The position numbers and the translations under genes were made by a program. A stretch of DNA of 64,000 nt, taken from the NCBI GenBank assembly GCA_002840275.1, contig PHAB01000004.1, positions 124,001-188,000 of the forward strand, given 5' to 3'. The notes beneath the pieces were generated by a model that was not told the DNA's origin, searched no databases, and saw only the letters and a program-made list of their open reading frames with translations. This document shows, in pieces, positions 41,892-49,691 of the stretch. How positions within the stretch are numbered: the stretch's first letter is position 1; every line of letters starts with the position of its first letter. Source of the stretch: Firmicutes bacterium HGW-Firmicutes-14. Its GTDB lineage: Bacteria; Bacillota; Thermincolia; Thermincolales; UBA2595.

Positions 41892-43019
41892 TTAACCGGC
41901 AGCGCTGCTAAAATAGTTATACTTAAACCGGCTTTTCAGCAGGTTATAGTTATAAATGGTTTCAGAAAGGTTTTGCTCTGCTTCCTCAAGGTCGATGTTG
42001 GCCTTCTTTACATCCAGGCTTGTGGCAAGGCCGGCTCCGTACTTCAGGGCATATATCCGGGCATTTTCCCTGGCTTTTTCCACTTCTTTTTCCTGGTAAT
42101 CAATCATTTTTTCCAGGGTAAACAGGGTCAGATAACTCTGTTTAATAATCAGGGTTGTCACCTGTTCCTGTTTACGGACACTGGCTTCGGCAATTTTAGC
42201 GTCTATCTGTGCGGTATCGTAAACCGTTACACCCCTGACGTAGAACTTTTCAGCAGTTTCGTATTGCACCTGGGCCAGTTCAGCATTTTTCTTAACACTC
42301 AAAATTGATATGTCATCCTCAAGGGCTTCTTTTATTGTATCATCCAGGTCTACAGAACCACCGGTCTTTTCGACAGAGAAGGATGTGGTAAGCTTGAGGG
42401 GTATATCCAGTTCCAGCCCGGTCAGCCTGTTCAGTTCCATTACCGCTGTCCGGTAAGTGTTTTCCGCACTTGTCACATATGCCTGGTAGCCGGCTACCCC
42501 TGCCTCAATGGTTGTAACGTCCAGCTTAGACATTGTCCCCACTTTGTAAGAGGTCTGGGCTATTTTCAACTGGTCCTGCAGGTATTTCAGTCCCGCATTC
42601 TTAATTTGCAAATCCTTTTCAGCCTTTAATACATTATAATATGCATTCTCCACATTCAGCTTAAGAATGTTTTCGGCAATTTCCCGGTTCTTCTTTGCCA
42701 GGACATAGGCAACTTCCTTGGCCTTGGGGCTGACCCACTTCAACAACCCGGCTTCATAGGTATTAACATATTCCACTCCCACTTCATCGGCTCTGTCCTG
42801 TGCAGCATCATATTCAACCTTTGCCTTCTTCAGCGACAGTTCGGCAATCTCAATATCAGGGTTATTTTTCAGGGCCAGGTCTACAGCTTCTTCCAGGCTC
42901 AGTTCTCTCGTTTCCGGGCCGTCAACCCCGACGGCGTAATTAATGCCGGCCACGGTAACCATGACCAGGGCGGTCAGAATCCCAAATAAAACCTTTTTTC
43001 GAAACAGCCTTGTGAGCAT
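41892..43019 (-). CDS. TolC/OEP-like efflux protein
   Basis: 375 residues with a signal-like hydrophobic N-terminus and two related OEP repeats: 'LSLEEAVDLALKNNPDIEIAEL' opens the first and 'LDDTIKEALEDDISILSVKKNA' the second, each followed by long coiled-coil helices. This matches TolC-family outer-membrane channels, but it is shorter than E. coli TolC. No other outer-membrane marker occurs in the window, so its place in a presumed monoderm is puzzling; it may act as an envelope-spanning adaptor. It follows the membrane-fusion gene by 12 nt. Confidence 0.85.
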   Translation of the reverse strand: MLTRLFRKKVLFGILTALVMVTVAGINYAVGVDGPETRELSLEEAVDLALKNNPDIEIAELSLKKAKVEYDAAQDRADEVGVEYVNTYEAGLLKWVSPKAKEVAYVLAKKNREIAENILKLNVENAYYNVLKAEKDLQIKNAGLKYLQDQLKIAQTSYKVGTMSKLDVTTIEAGVAGYQAYVTSAENTYRTAVMELNRLTGLELDIPLKLTTSFSVEKTGGSVDLDDTIKEALEDDISILSVKKNAELAQVQYETAEKFYVRGVTVYDTAQIDAKIAEASVRKQEQVTTLIIKQSYLTLFTLEKMIDYQEKEVEKARENARIYALKYGAGLATSLDVKKANIDLEEAEQNLSETIYNYNLLKSRFKYNYFSSAAG

Positions 43020-43031
43020 AATATCTCCCCC

Positions 43032-44156
43032 TTAATTACCGCTCTTCACCGTAATCTCAGCTTTATCATAAAGGGAATGCTGGCCTTCAATAACAAACTT
43101 CTCTCCTGCTGCCAGGCCCTTAACTATCTCAATCCTGTCCTCGGCTTCGATCCCGGTTTCCACAATCCTCTCTTCCACCGCATTACCCTTAACAACATAG
43201 AGTATCTTGTCCGAGCCCCTGGTAACCAGCGCTTCCTTGCGGATAACAACAGTGTTTTCCTTTTGTTTCATAGTAAGCTGAATCTCGGCAAACATACCGG
43301 GTTTCAGTTTACGGTCCGGGTTGTTGACCTCCACCCTGACCGGATAACCCTTGGTGTTGGGATCAGCCACCGGGCTAAGGGTTTTGATAACCCCCTGAAA
43401 GACACCGCCTGCTGCATCCACCCGGACAGTCACTTCCTGCCCTTCTTCCACCAGGGCAATATCACTCTCGGCCACCGTACCCTCAATAAACACCTTATCA
43501 ATGTTGACTACACTCATTACCGGCACGGCACCGGCCATTTCCCCCGGATCGATGCTGCGGGTGGCCACTTCACCGTCAAAGGGTGAAGTTATGGTGGCAT
43601 CGGCAATCTTATTCCTGATATCCGCAATCTGGTCCTGGGCGCTGGCCACAACGGGCTGGTTCATGGCATCTTTGGCCAGGTTATACTGGAGTTCCGCCTG
43701 TTCCATCTGCTGCTGGGATACAGCCCCTTCAGCATAAAGGGACTTGATTCGTTCATAGTTAGCCTTGGCATTGTTATAGTTCAGGACAGCCTGGTTATGG
43801 GTCAGCTGGGCGTTTTGCATACCGTTAATGGCCTGGCTCAGGGCTATTTCCAGGTCAGTGGTATCGATCTTGATGAGCAGGTCACCTTTTTTCACCCTTG
43901 TTCCCACATCCACCGGTACCCGCTCCACCTTGCCGGGTATCTTGGGAACTATCTGCACTTCCGACTGGGCTGCCACCTTGCCGGTCACTACAGTATTAGA
44001 CGAAATACTTTCCGTTTTGGCTTCACTCACTGTCACCGGGACAGCCTTGGCGCCGTTTTCGTTGGTTTCTTCTTTGCTGCTGCAACCTGCAAAGATTATT
44101 ACAATAAGGGCTAAAATCGCTGCAGTAGTCATTTTTACTGCCCTTGTAGAAATCAT
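43032..44156 (-). CDS. Efflux membrane-fusion lipoprotein (RND/ABC periplasmic adaptor)
   Basis: 374 residues. A lipobox 'VIIFAGCS' near residue 25 indicates a lipid anchor. Then come the HlyD-type barrel-sandwich halves ('VVTGKVAAQSEVQIVPKIPGKV', 'VDVGTRVKKGDLLIKID' and 'ITSPFDGEVATRSIDPGE'), a coiled-coil hairpin between them, and the beta-barrel region ('RVEVNNPDRKLKPGMFAEIQL'). ATG 44156 has GGAGGG 6 nt upstream. The adaptor should link a pump to TolC, yet no RND or ABC pump gene follows or precedes it here. Confidence 0.92.
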   Translation of the reverse strand: MISTRAVKMTTAAILALIVIIFAGCSSKEETNENGAKAVPVTVSEAKTESISSNTVVTGKVAAQSEVQIVPKIPGKVERVPVDVGTRVKKGDLLIKIDTTDLEIALSQAINGMQNAQLTHNQAVLNYNNAKANYERIKSLYAEGAVSQQQMEQAELQYNLAKDAMNQPVVASAQDQIADIRNKIADATITSPFDGEVATRSIDPGEMAGAVPVMSVVNIDKVFIEGTVAESDIALVEEGQEVTVRVDAAGGVFQGVIKTLSPVADPNTKGYPVRVEVNNPDRKLKPGMFAEIQLTMKQKENTVVIRKEALVTRGSDKILYVVKGNAVEERIVETGIEAEDRIEIVKGLAAGEKFVIEGQHSLYDKAEITVKSGN

Positions 44157-44179
44157 ATTCTTCCCTCCAAACAATTTCC

Positions 44180-44195
44180 GACCGACGGGTCAGTC
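44180..44195 (-). promoter_or_regulatory. Candidate TetR-type operator
   Basis: GACCGA-CGGG-TCAGTC is an imperfect inverted repeat (5 of 6 paired positions) resembling GACYGAC/GTCRGTC operators of TetR proteins. It sits between the -10 element and the start of the membrane-fusion gene. Confidence 0.55.
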
Positions 44196-44202
44196 TAAAA
44201 TA

Positions 44203-44232
44203 AGTATAACTGCCCCATAGGTTTTTTGTCAA
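44203..44232 (-). promoter_or_regulatory. Sigma-A promoter of the efflux unit
   Basis: Minus-strand TTGACA, 18 nt, TATACT. The operator-like repeat at 44180-44195 begins 7 nt downstream of the -10. Confidence 0.75.
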
Positions 44233-44346
44233 TATGAGGTAGTGAAAGAAAACCCGTTGAGGTAAGAAAACATACATCAACGGCTTTCCTAAAAAAATTT
44301 TTAATTAACTAACCGTTGTACCGCCAATCGATATTTTCTATCTAAA

Positions 44347-44375
44347 TTGACATTTGGGTATTATTTTATTATAAT
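44347..44375 (+). promoter_or_regulatory. Perfect-consensus sigma-A promoter of the plus-strand ATPase
   Basis: TTGACA, exactly 17 nt, TATAAT, with no mismatch in either hexamer. Transcription would begin near 44382, about 27 nt before the ATG. Confidence 0.85.
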
Positions 44376-44408
44376 CAGGTTATAATAAGTGTGAGGTGAG
44401 AACACTTT

Positions 44409-45701
44409 ATGGAACGAAAAATGTCAGATAGATTGGTATTTTGGAAAACTTCAAGCAACAGAATGCCTCTCATATTATATGGGGCAAGACAGGTCGGCAA
44501 AACCCACACCGCTCTTTCTTTTGGTAAAGAATATTATAAAAACACCGTCTATGTCAATTTCGAGGACAGCGTTGAAATCGCCGGTATCTTTGAACGAGAC
44601 TTAAATCCGGAGCGAATTATAAAAGAATTGTCTGCCAAATATGGACAGACAATATTAAAGGGTGACACACTTATTATTTTTGATGAAATTCAGACTTGTG
44701 AGCGTGCTTTGACATCCCTTAAATATTTCTGTGAAAACGCGCCGGAGTACCATATTATAGCGGCCGGCAGCCTGTTGGGAGTTGCGGTCAACCGTGAAAA
44801 GCACTCTTTCCCTGTCGGTAAGGTGGATATGATGACCCTGTATCCTCTAGATTTTGAAGAGTTTTTATGGGCCTTGGGCAAGACGGAATTGGCAGACCTT
44901 ATCCACAGTTCTTTTGAAGCAAGTGAGCCATTAGCCCTGCATGACACAGCAATTGATTTATACAGGACCTATCTGGTAACCGGCGGTATGCCCAGGGCAG
45001 TACTGGAATATACAGAAAAGCAGGATTTTAACTTTGTTTTGGCCGCACAAAAGAATATCAACGATGCCTATATTGCAGATATGGCAAAATATACCACACC
45101 GGTGGAAACCACAAAAATAATGGCAGCATTTAACTCCATACCTGCACAGCTTGCCAAAGATAACCGTAAATTTCAGTATAAGGTTATTAAGAGCGGAGCC
45201 AGGGCTTATGAATACGAAACCCCGCTTGAATGGTTAAAGGCTTCCGGAGTTATTATAAAATGTCATAAAGTGAAAGAGGGCAAGCTGCCACTATCCGCTT
45301 ATGTGGAGGGTTCTTCCTTTAAGGTATATATGATAGATACGGGCTTGCTCTGCTCAAAATTTGATATACCGGCTAACGCGGTGCTTGTGGATGTGCCCGG
45401 TTTCAACAGTTTCAAAGGTGCCCTTGCAGAAAATCATGTCTGTGCGGCTTTGACCCGTCAGGGCTACAAACCTTTTTACTGGGAATCCCAGGGTAAAGCT
45501 GAGGTGGATTTCGTTATTCAGGACAAGGATGGAAGCATTATTCCTGTGGAGGTAAAATCCTCAGATAATATAAAATCAAAGAGTCTTGCCCAGTTCACAA
45601 AACGTTACCATCCGCCATATTCCATCCGCATATCAGCTAAGAACTTCGGGTTTGAAAACGGCATAAAATCTGTCCCGTTATATGCGGTGTTTTGCATATA
45701 G
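44409..45701 (+). CDS. AAA ATPase with DUF4143 domain
   Basis: 430 residues. N-terminal AAA_14 domain with Walker A 'LYGARQVGKTHTAL' near residue 25 and Walker B 'LIIFDEIQ', then 'AGSLLGVAV' sensor region; the C-terminal DUF4143 domain has 'GALAENHVCAALTR', 'YWESQGKAEVDFVI' and 'IIPVEVKSS', a PD-(D/E)xK-like nuclease signature (E...D...EVK). Such ATPases are widespread, patchily distributed, and of uncertain role; some are thought to be linked to mobile elements or defence. It is the only plus-strand gene, has a strong promoter of its own, and interrupts two minus-strand units. SD GAGGTGAG is 9-10 nt upstream. Confidence 0.93.
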   Translation: MERKMSDRLVFWKTSSNRMPLILYGARQVGKTHTALSFGKEYYKNTVYVNFEDSVEIAGIFERDLNPERIIKELSAKYGQTILKGDTLIIFDEIQTCERALTSLKYFCENAPEYHIIAAGSLLGVAVNREKHSFPVGKVDMMTLYPLDFEEFLWALGKTELADLIHSSFEASEPLALHDTAIDLYRTYLVTGGMPRAVLEYTEKQDFNFVLAAQKNINDAYIADMAKYTTPVETTKIMAAFNSIPAQLAKDNRKFQYKVIKSGARAYEYETPLEWLKASGVIIKCHKVKEGKLPLSAYVEGSSFKVYMIDTGLLCSKFDIPANAVLVDVPGFNSFKGALAENHVCAALTRQGYKPFYWESQGKAEVDFVIQDKDGSIIPVEVKSSDNIKSKSLAQFTKRYHPPYSIRISAKNFGFENGIKSVPLYAVFCI

Positions 45702-45706
45702 TACCC

Positions 45707-45728
45707 CATCCGGCAATGTTGCCGGATG
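45707..45728 (+). repeat. Perfect inverted repeat after the ATPase, possible terminator
   Basis: CATCCGGCAA-TG-TTGCCGGATG is a perfect 10-bp inverted repeat starting six bases after the stop codon. No U-tract follows on either strand, so it may be a processing or weak bidirectional stop signal between convergent genes. Confidence 0.5.
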
Positions 45729-45768
45729 AGACACTAGCATCTACAGGAGAAAAACAAAGCGCTTTTTA

Positions 45769-46434
45769 TCAATAGGCCCCTCTTCTCCCAAGCAGCTTCA
45801 GGGTCTTGGTCCCCACATGGACCAGCAGGCCGCTCTTCCTCAGGCTGCCTGTAAAGACCGGCGATACTGACTGCATGGCCTCTGTGAAGCTCCCGGCGCC
45901 CTCAAAAACGGGTATGTCCATATATGACCTGCCGATTTCCCAGGGCCAGTGGGCATCGGTCCCCACTGAAACCATTGCACCGCTGACAGCGGCATATTCC
46001 CTGGCCCTTTCATTGTCTTCGGCATATATGTTCCGGGCATTGAAAACCTCTATTATATCTATATACCCTTCTATCTCTTTAAAAGCATCCGGGTGAAGCC
46101 TTGACCTGCGCAGCCGGTCAAAGGGATGGGGAATACATACCAGGCCGCCCTGTTCCTTTATTTCCTCCACCGTCCTCAGGGGGGACATCCCCGGTTTTAT
46201 CCGGTCCTTCAGGAAATACCCGATTACCTCTCCCCGGTCTGTGTGGATTTCCTCCCCCACAATAACCTTAAAGGGCGCCTTTTCCTGCAGGACAAGGGCG
46301 CCTTTTATCTCATTATGGTCAGTCACGGCTATGCAATCCAGTCCCCGTTTGACACAGGCCTCTATAACCTGTCCGGGAGAAACCAGGCAGTCCCGGGAAT
46401 AACAGGTATGGACATGAAGGTCTGCCTTTAACAT
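45769..46434 (-). CDS. PHP-domain phosphoesterase
   Basis: 221 residues. Metal-binding motifs of the polymerase-and-histidinol-phosphatase family are present: 'DLHVHTCYSRD', 'AVTDHNE', 'GEEIHT', 'CIPHPFDR' and 'GTDAHWP'. Family members hydrolyse phosphate esters, including nucleoside and sugar phosphates; the substrate here is unknown. Its ATG overlaps the stop of the flippase-like gene (TGATG), so it is the coupled last gene of the UbiA to PHP series. Confidence 0.9.
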   Translation of the reverse strand: MLKADLHVHTCYSRDCLVSPGQVIEACVKRGLDCIAVTDHNEIKGALVLQEKAPFKVIVGEEIHTDRGEVIGYFLKDRIKPGMSPLRTVEEIKEQGGLVCIPHPFDRLRRSRLHPDAFKEIEGYIDIIEVFNARNIYAEDNERAREYAAVSGAMVSVGTDAHWPWEIGRSYMDIPVFEGAGSFTEAMQSVSPVFTGSLRKSGLLVHVGTKTLKLLGRRGAY

Positions 46435-47414
46435 CAGTTTACCGCCCCTTTCTCATCAGGGGTACCTTCCATATCACTCATGATACCAATAAACCGGCGG
46501 CTGGTCACCATAGCCGCCAGGCCCACAACCACCCCAAACCAAAGGGTGGAGAACCGGATGATGATGGTTGCTACAGCCGCAGTCCCGGCCGGGACTCCCA
46601 CCACCTTGACCAGCAGTCCCATGATGCTGCCTTCTGCAGCGCCCAGTCCCCCGGGAAGCATAGATACGGCACCCACAACAGAGGAGAAAGCCAGGGTGAA
46701 GGTCGCCGCCAGCAAAGGGACCTTGTAGCCAAGCCCCACAAAAACGTAATAAAACGCAATACATTCGAAAGACCAGGAAATAACACTTATGGCAACCGTG
46801 AATAACAGGGACCTGAAGGTGAGGAGCTCACCCGCACTCTCCAAGAGGGTCTCAAAAACGCGGGTAAACCGGTTGGCTGCCGGCATCCTTGAACACAACC
46901 CGATAAGGGGCCGGTAAAACCGCGGGGTCCTGATTACCAGCACCAGGAGCGCCATAACCAGGGCCACACCCAGCAGGACCTCTTTCCCATACCTGAACAT
47001 GGCCATCCCGGACAGGGAAAGAATAATCAGCCCGAACCCGTCGGACAGCCGCTCGGCAAAAATGACCGGGGCAGTACGGCTTACCGGTACCCCCTTCAGT
47101 TCCTTCAGGAGCACGGATTTCAGCAGTTCCCCCACCTTGCCGGGGGTTACCGCCATGGCCAGGCCGCTCAGGAATATCTTGAAACTGTCCTTCAGTTCCA
47201 GTTCAATATTTATTACTTTTAGGAAATACTGCCACTTGACAAACCTCAAAAGGTAATTGATAAAGGTCAGACCGACAATCAGGGGCAGGAAAACCAGCCT
47301 GAACTGTTTCAGGGCTTCAGCGGTTTCCCGGAAATCGGCGGCTAAGGATAGGATGGTAATTGTCGTCAATCCAAGCAGTATAGTCCAGATCAGCTTCTTA
47401 TTCAGGCGGGTCAA
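46434..47414 (-). CDS. Lysylphosphatidylglycerol-synthase-like (UPF0104) membrane protein
   Basis: 326 residues, about eight membrane segments. The family signature is 'SGLAMAVTPGKVGELLKSVLLK' near residue 85, 'APVIFAERLSDGFGL', and 'LPGGLGAAEGSIMGLL'. This is the flippase half of MprF-type proteins without the aminoacyl transfer domain, so it may move lipids across the membrane. TTG 47414 is the start, with GGGAGG 8 nt upstream; the upstream part of the longer reading lies inside the DUF362 gene. Coupled to the PHP gene. Confidence 0.9.
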   Translation of the reverse strand: MTRLNKKLIWTILLGLTTITILSLAADFRETAEALKQFRLVFLPLIVGLTFINYLLRFVKWQYFLKVINIELELKDSFKIFLSGLAMAVTPGKVGELLKSVLLKELKGVPVSRTAPVIFAERLSDGFGLIILSLSGMAMFRYGKEVLLGVALVMALLVLVIRTPRFYRPLIGLCSRMPAANRFTRVFETLLESAGELLTFRSLLFTVAISVISWSFECIAFYYVFVGLGYKVPLLAATFTLAFSSVVGAVSMLPGGLGAAEGSIMGLLVKVVGVPAGTAAVATIIIRFSTLWFGVVVGLAAMVTSRRFIGIMSDMEGTPDEKGAVN

Positions 47415-47436
47415 GGATCGTACCTCCCAAGTTCTC

Positions 47437-48519
47437 TTATTCACTGTAACTGTCAAAGAGTTTTCCCCAACGGTAGTTCTTTTTAAAGTATTCCATTTTC
47501 TTCTTACCCCTGGCCGGCCACCAGAAATAGTCATGGTAGAAAAATGAACCGAATATGAACAGGTTGACCAGGGGGGTGCGGAAGAACATGTTCTGCAGGG
47601 CCTTCAGCGGCCCGAACCAGAGCAGGTCGCCGACAGTGGAGGCCAGGTTATCACCGACACTGAACCTGAAATTTATTTTTTCCACGTCTTCCCCGATAAT
47701 CTCAATATGGCGGAAGTCGCCGGTACCCAGGCCTTTTTCATGGGCAATCCGGATATAGGGCAGGGACATGGGGTCAAACCCCATCATCTTGGCTGCCACG
47801 GCATCTATGGCCACCTGGTCGGCTCCGGCCAGGATATAGTCCTTTTCCACCGGTTCCATGGTGCGGGGCCCCGGGCCATTGCCGCAGACGGTACCGTCCA
47901 TCACTGCAAACATGCCGGGATGGATTTCCTTCTGGATGGTCAGGAGGTCCACCAGAGTCTCATGGATAACGCTGTGGGTGTAGTGCCTCTTGGTGTTCAG
48001 GAGCCCGCCAAAGGCATTTTTCATCGCCCCGGTGGTGGTGGTATAGATGTGGCACTTCATGGTTGGCAGGTGGACAACGTTTTTGCCGAAGAAATAATCA
48101 GGGATCCGGATCCCCTCGGGAAAAATTTTGTCCAGGACCAGGATTTCCCCTTTGGGTTCATAAGTCACCCACTTCATATCATCTTCCCGGAAGTTGTACA
48201 GGACCGGGATATCATACTTTTCAAAAATGGGGATATACTTGTTTAGTTTTTCCCCCTTGAAGGCATTGGTCACCACCGTCTTGTTCTGGACACACGTTAA
48301 ATCATTAAAGCCCAATTCCTTCAGGCCCCTGATGGTCCCCTCCAGCTGCCAGGGTGTGGTATTGGCGCTGAGGTAAGGGAAATGCCAGGAGATATTGTCC
48401 TTTAAAATGGTGGCCGTACCCGGGTCCAGGCACTTATCTGCCTCTGCCTGCCTGATAAGTCTTATATAGTCATCCACCACAGTTGCCGGATCAGTCTTCA
48501 ATACATAAACCTTGCTCAC
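47437..48519 (-). CDS. DUF362 family protein
   Basis: 360 residues without the ferredoxin-like cysteines found in many DUF362 proteins. 'VVHLPTMKCHIYTTTTGAMKN' and 'FGGLLNTKRHYTHSVIHETLVDL', followed by 'VMDGTVCGNGPGPRTMEP' and 'GADQVAIDAVAAKMMGFDP', are the DUF362 core. The function of the family is unknown. GTG 48519 (GGGGTGA upstream) starts 4 nt after the ABC1-kinase stop; the longer reading to 48561 would overlap it. It is part of a five-gene run. Confidence 0.88.
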   Translation of the reverse strand: MSKVYVLKTDPATVVDDYIRLIRQAEADKCLDPGTATILKDNISWHFPYLSANTTPWQLEGTIRGLKELGFNDLTCVQNKTVVTNAFKGEKLNKYIPIFEKYDIPVLYNFREDDMKWVTYEPKGEILVLDKIFPEGIRIPDYFFGKNVVHLPTMKCHIYTTTTGAMKNAFGGLLNTKRHYTHSVIHETLVDLLTIQKEIHPGMFAVMDGTVCGNGPGPRTMEPVEKDYILAGADQVAIDAVAAKMMGFDPMSLPYIRIAHEKGLGTGDFRHIEIIGEDVEKINFRFSVGDNLASTVGDLLWFGPLKALQNMFFRTPLVNLFIFGSFFYHDYFWWPARGKKKMEYFKKNYRWGKLFDSYSE

Positions 48520-48523
48520 ATTA

Positions 48524-49669
48524 TCACCCCAAGTAGTTTGATACTGCTTTGTGCCAGTCAAAGATAACAGAATTTTCCCGGGCGTAAAAATACAGGCCCT
48601 GGATTGTCCGGACCAGGAGGAGAAGTTTTGGTGACATCAGCAGCGGCTTCTCCCAAGCCCTGGAGGACATCAGGGTATTTATCCTGTACTGCATGCGCCA
48701 GTCACTGAAATCATACGGCCCGGGGCTGTAAAAGGGTTCCAGCAGAATAGAAACCAGATCCCCGATGATAGGGCGGTATATGTGCAGGGACTCTTCGTCT
48801 ATACCCAATATGCGGAGGTCGTCCAGGAGTTCCGCCTCATCCCCGTATTCCCCTGCCAGCAGCCGGACGGCGGCGCCGGCCTCCCGGGTATTAAACATAA
48901 CAGCGGAACCGTAATCCAGGACAGCCAGCTTCCTGCCGTTGGCACCGGTCAATATAAAATTCCCCGGGTGGGGGTCGGCATGGATCATGCCCAGTTCACG
49001 GAGGGATGTCAGGATAAATTTCAGGTATGTCTCAATAAACCACCCGTCAAGCCAGCCGGTGCATCCCACCAGGCCGGTCCCGTCCACCCACTTCGAGGCA
49101 ATAGCCCTCTCATTATATGTGATTATTTCCGGGACAGTAATATCAGGGTCATCCCCAAACAACTCCTGAAAAGCCTTCTGGACCTCTGCTTCCCTCCTGT
49201 AATCACACTCGGCCAGGACCAGGAGTTTCATTTGTTCCAGCAGGGGAAAAAGGCTGCTGTTTTTCAGCGGTAAAACCCGGACCGGCCACAGGACTGTTTT
49301 CAGAGTGCGGAAGTCACTCCTTATCCGTTCTTCAACTCCGGGGTATTTTACCTTAACGGCAAGAACCCCGGCACCGGCCTCCACCCGGTAGACCTGGCCG
49401 ATAGACGCCTGGGCGGATATCTCAAATTTTCCGGCCTCAATCTGCAGTTCCCCTAAAACCTCTGTAATATTAACATCTTCTGTCCGGCTGGCGGTACACA
49501 GGTCTTTAAAATACCGGTCAAAGGGGTCCCCCCGGTAAAGGGTCAGGTGCTGGCCGAGTTTTTGCGGGAAGCCGTGCATCTCACCCATCAGGCCGGACAC
49601 TTTCCGGTAATCACCTTTTATCATCTTATTTGCCAGGGACAGTAATTTGTAAGCCCTGATAAAATTCAC
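48524..49669 (-). CDS. ABC1/UbiB-type atypical kinase
   Basis: 381 residues. Family motifs: 'FPQKLGQHLTLY' (the KxGQ segment that occludes the ATP site), 'ISAQASIGQVYRVE' (Ala-rich nucleotide loop), 'VKVKYPGVEERI', 'MIHADPHPGNFIL' and 'LAVLDYGSA'. ABC1 proteins are linked to isoprenoid-lipid metabolism: UbiB acts in ubiquinone synthesis. Here it adjoins a UbiA-type prenyltransferase, yet no quinone genes are near. The GTG start at 49669 has only a distant AAAGGGG. No C-terminal membrane helix pair is evident. Confidence 0.92.
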   Translation of the reverse strand: MNFIRAYKLLSLANKMIKGDYRKVSGLMGEMHGFPQKLGQHLTLYRGDPFDRYFKDLCTASRTEDVNITEVLGELQIEAGKFEISAQASIGQVYRVEAGAGVLAVKVKYPGVEERIRSDFRTLKTVLWPVRVLPLKNSSLFPLLEQMKLLVLAECDYRREAEVQKAFQELFGDDPDITVPEIITYNERAIASKWVDGTGLVGCTGWLDGWFIETYLKFILTSLRELGMIHADPHPGNFILTGANGRKLAVLDYGSAVMFNTREAGAAVRLLAGEYGDEAELLDDLRILGIDEESLHIYRPIIGDLVSILLEPFYSPGPYDFSDWRMQYRINTLMSSRAWEKPLLMSPKLLLLVRTIQGLYFYARENSVIFDWHKAVSNYLG

Positions 49670-49691
49670 CCAAAATACAACCCCTTTACCG

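Noticed and set aside
41892-43019. TolC-like gene as proof of an outer membrane
   Set aside because: No secretin, Bam, Lpt or lipid A genes are in the window, and SLH, LCP and TagA/TagO genes fit a thick wall; one gene is not enough.
44253-44282. CCGTTGA/TCAACGG inverted repeat upstream of the plus-strand ATPase
   Set aside because: Seven pairs with a 16-nt loop and no U-tract; too weak for a terminator or transposon end.
44347-45728. Transposon or integron cassette around the ATPase
   Set aside because: No terminal inverted repeats, target-site duplication or transposase were found; only atypical strand and promoter support transfer.
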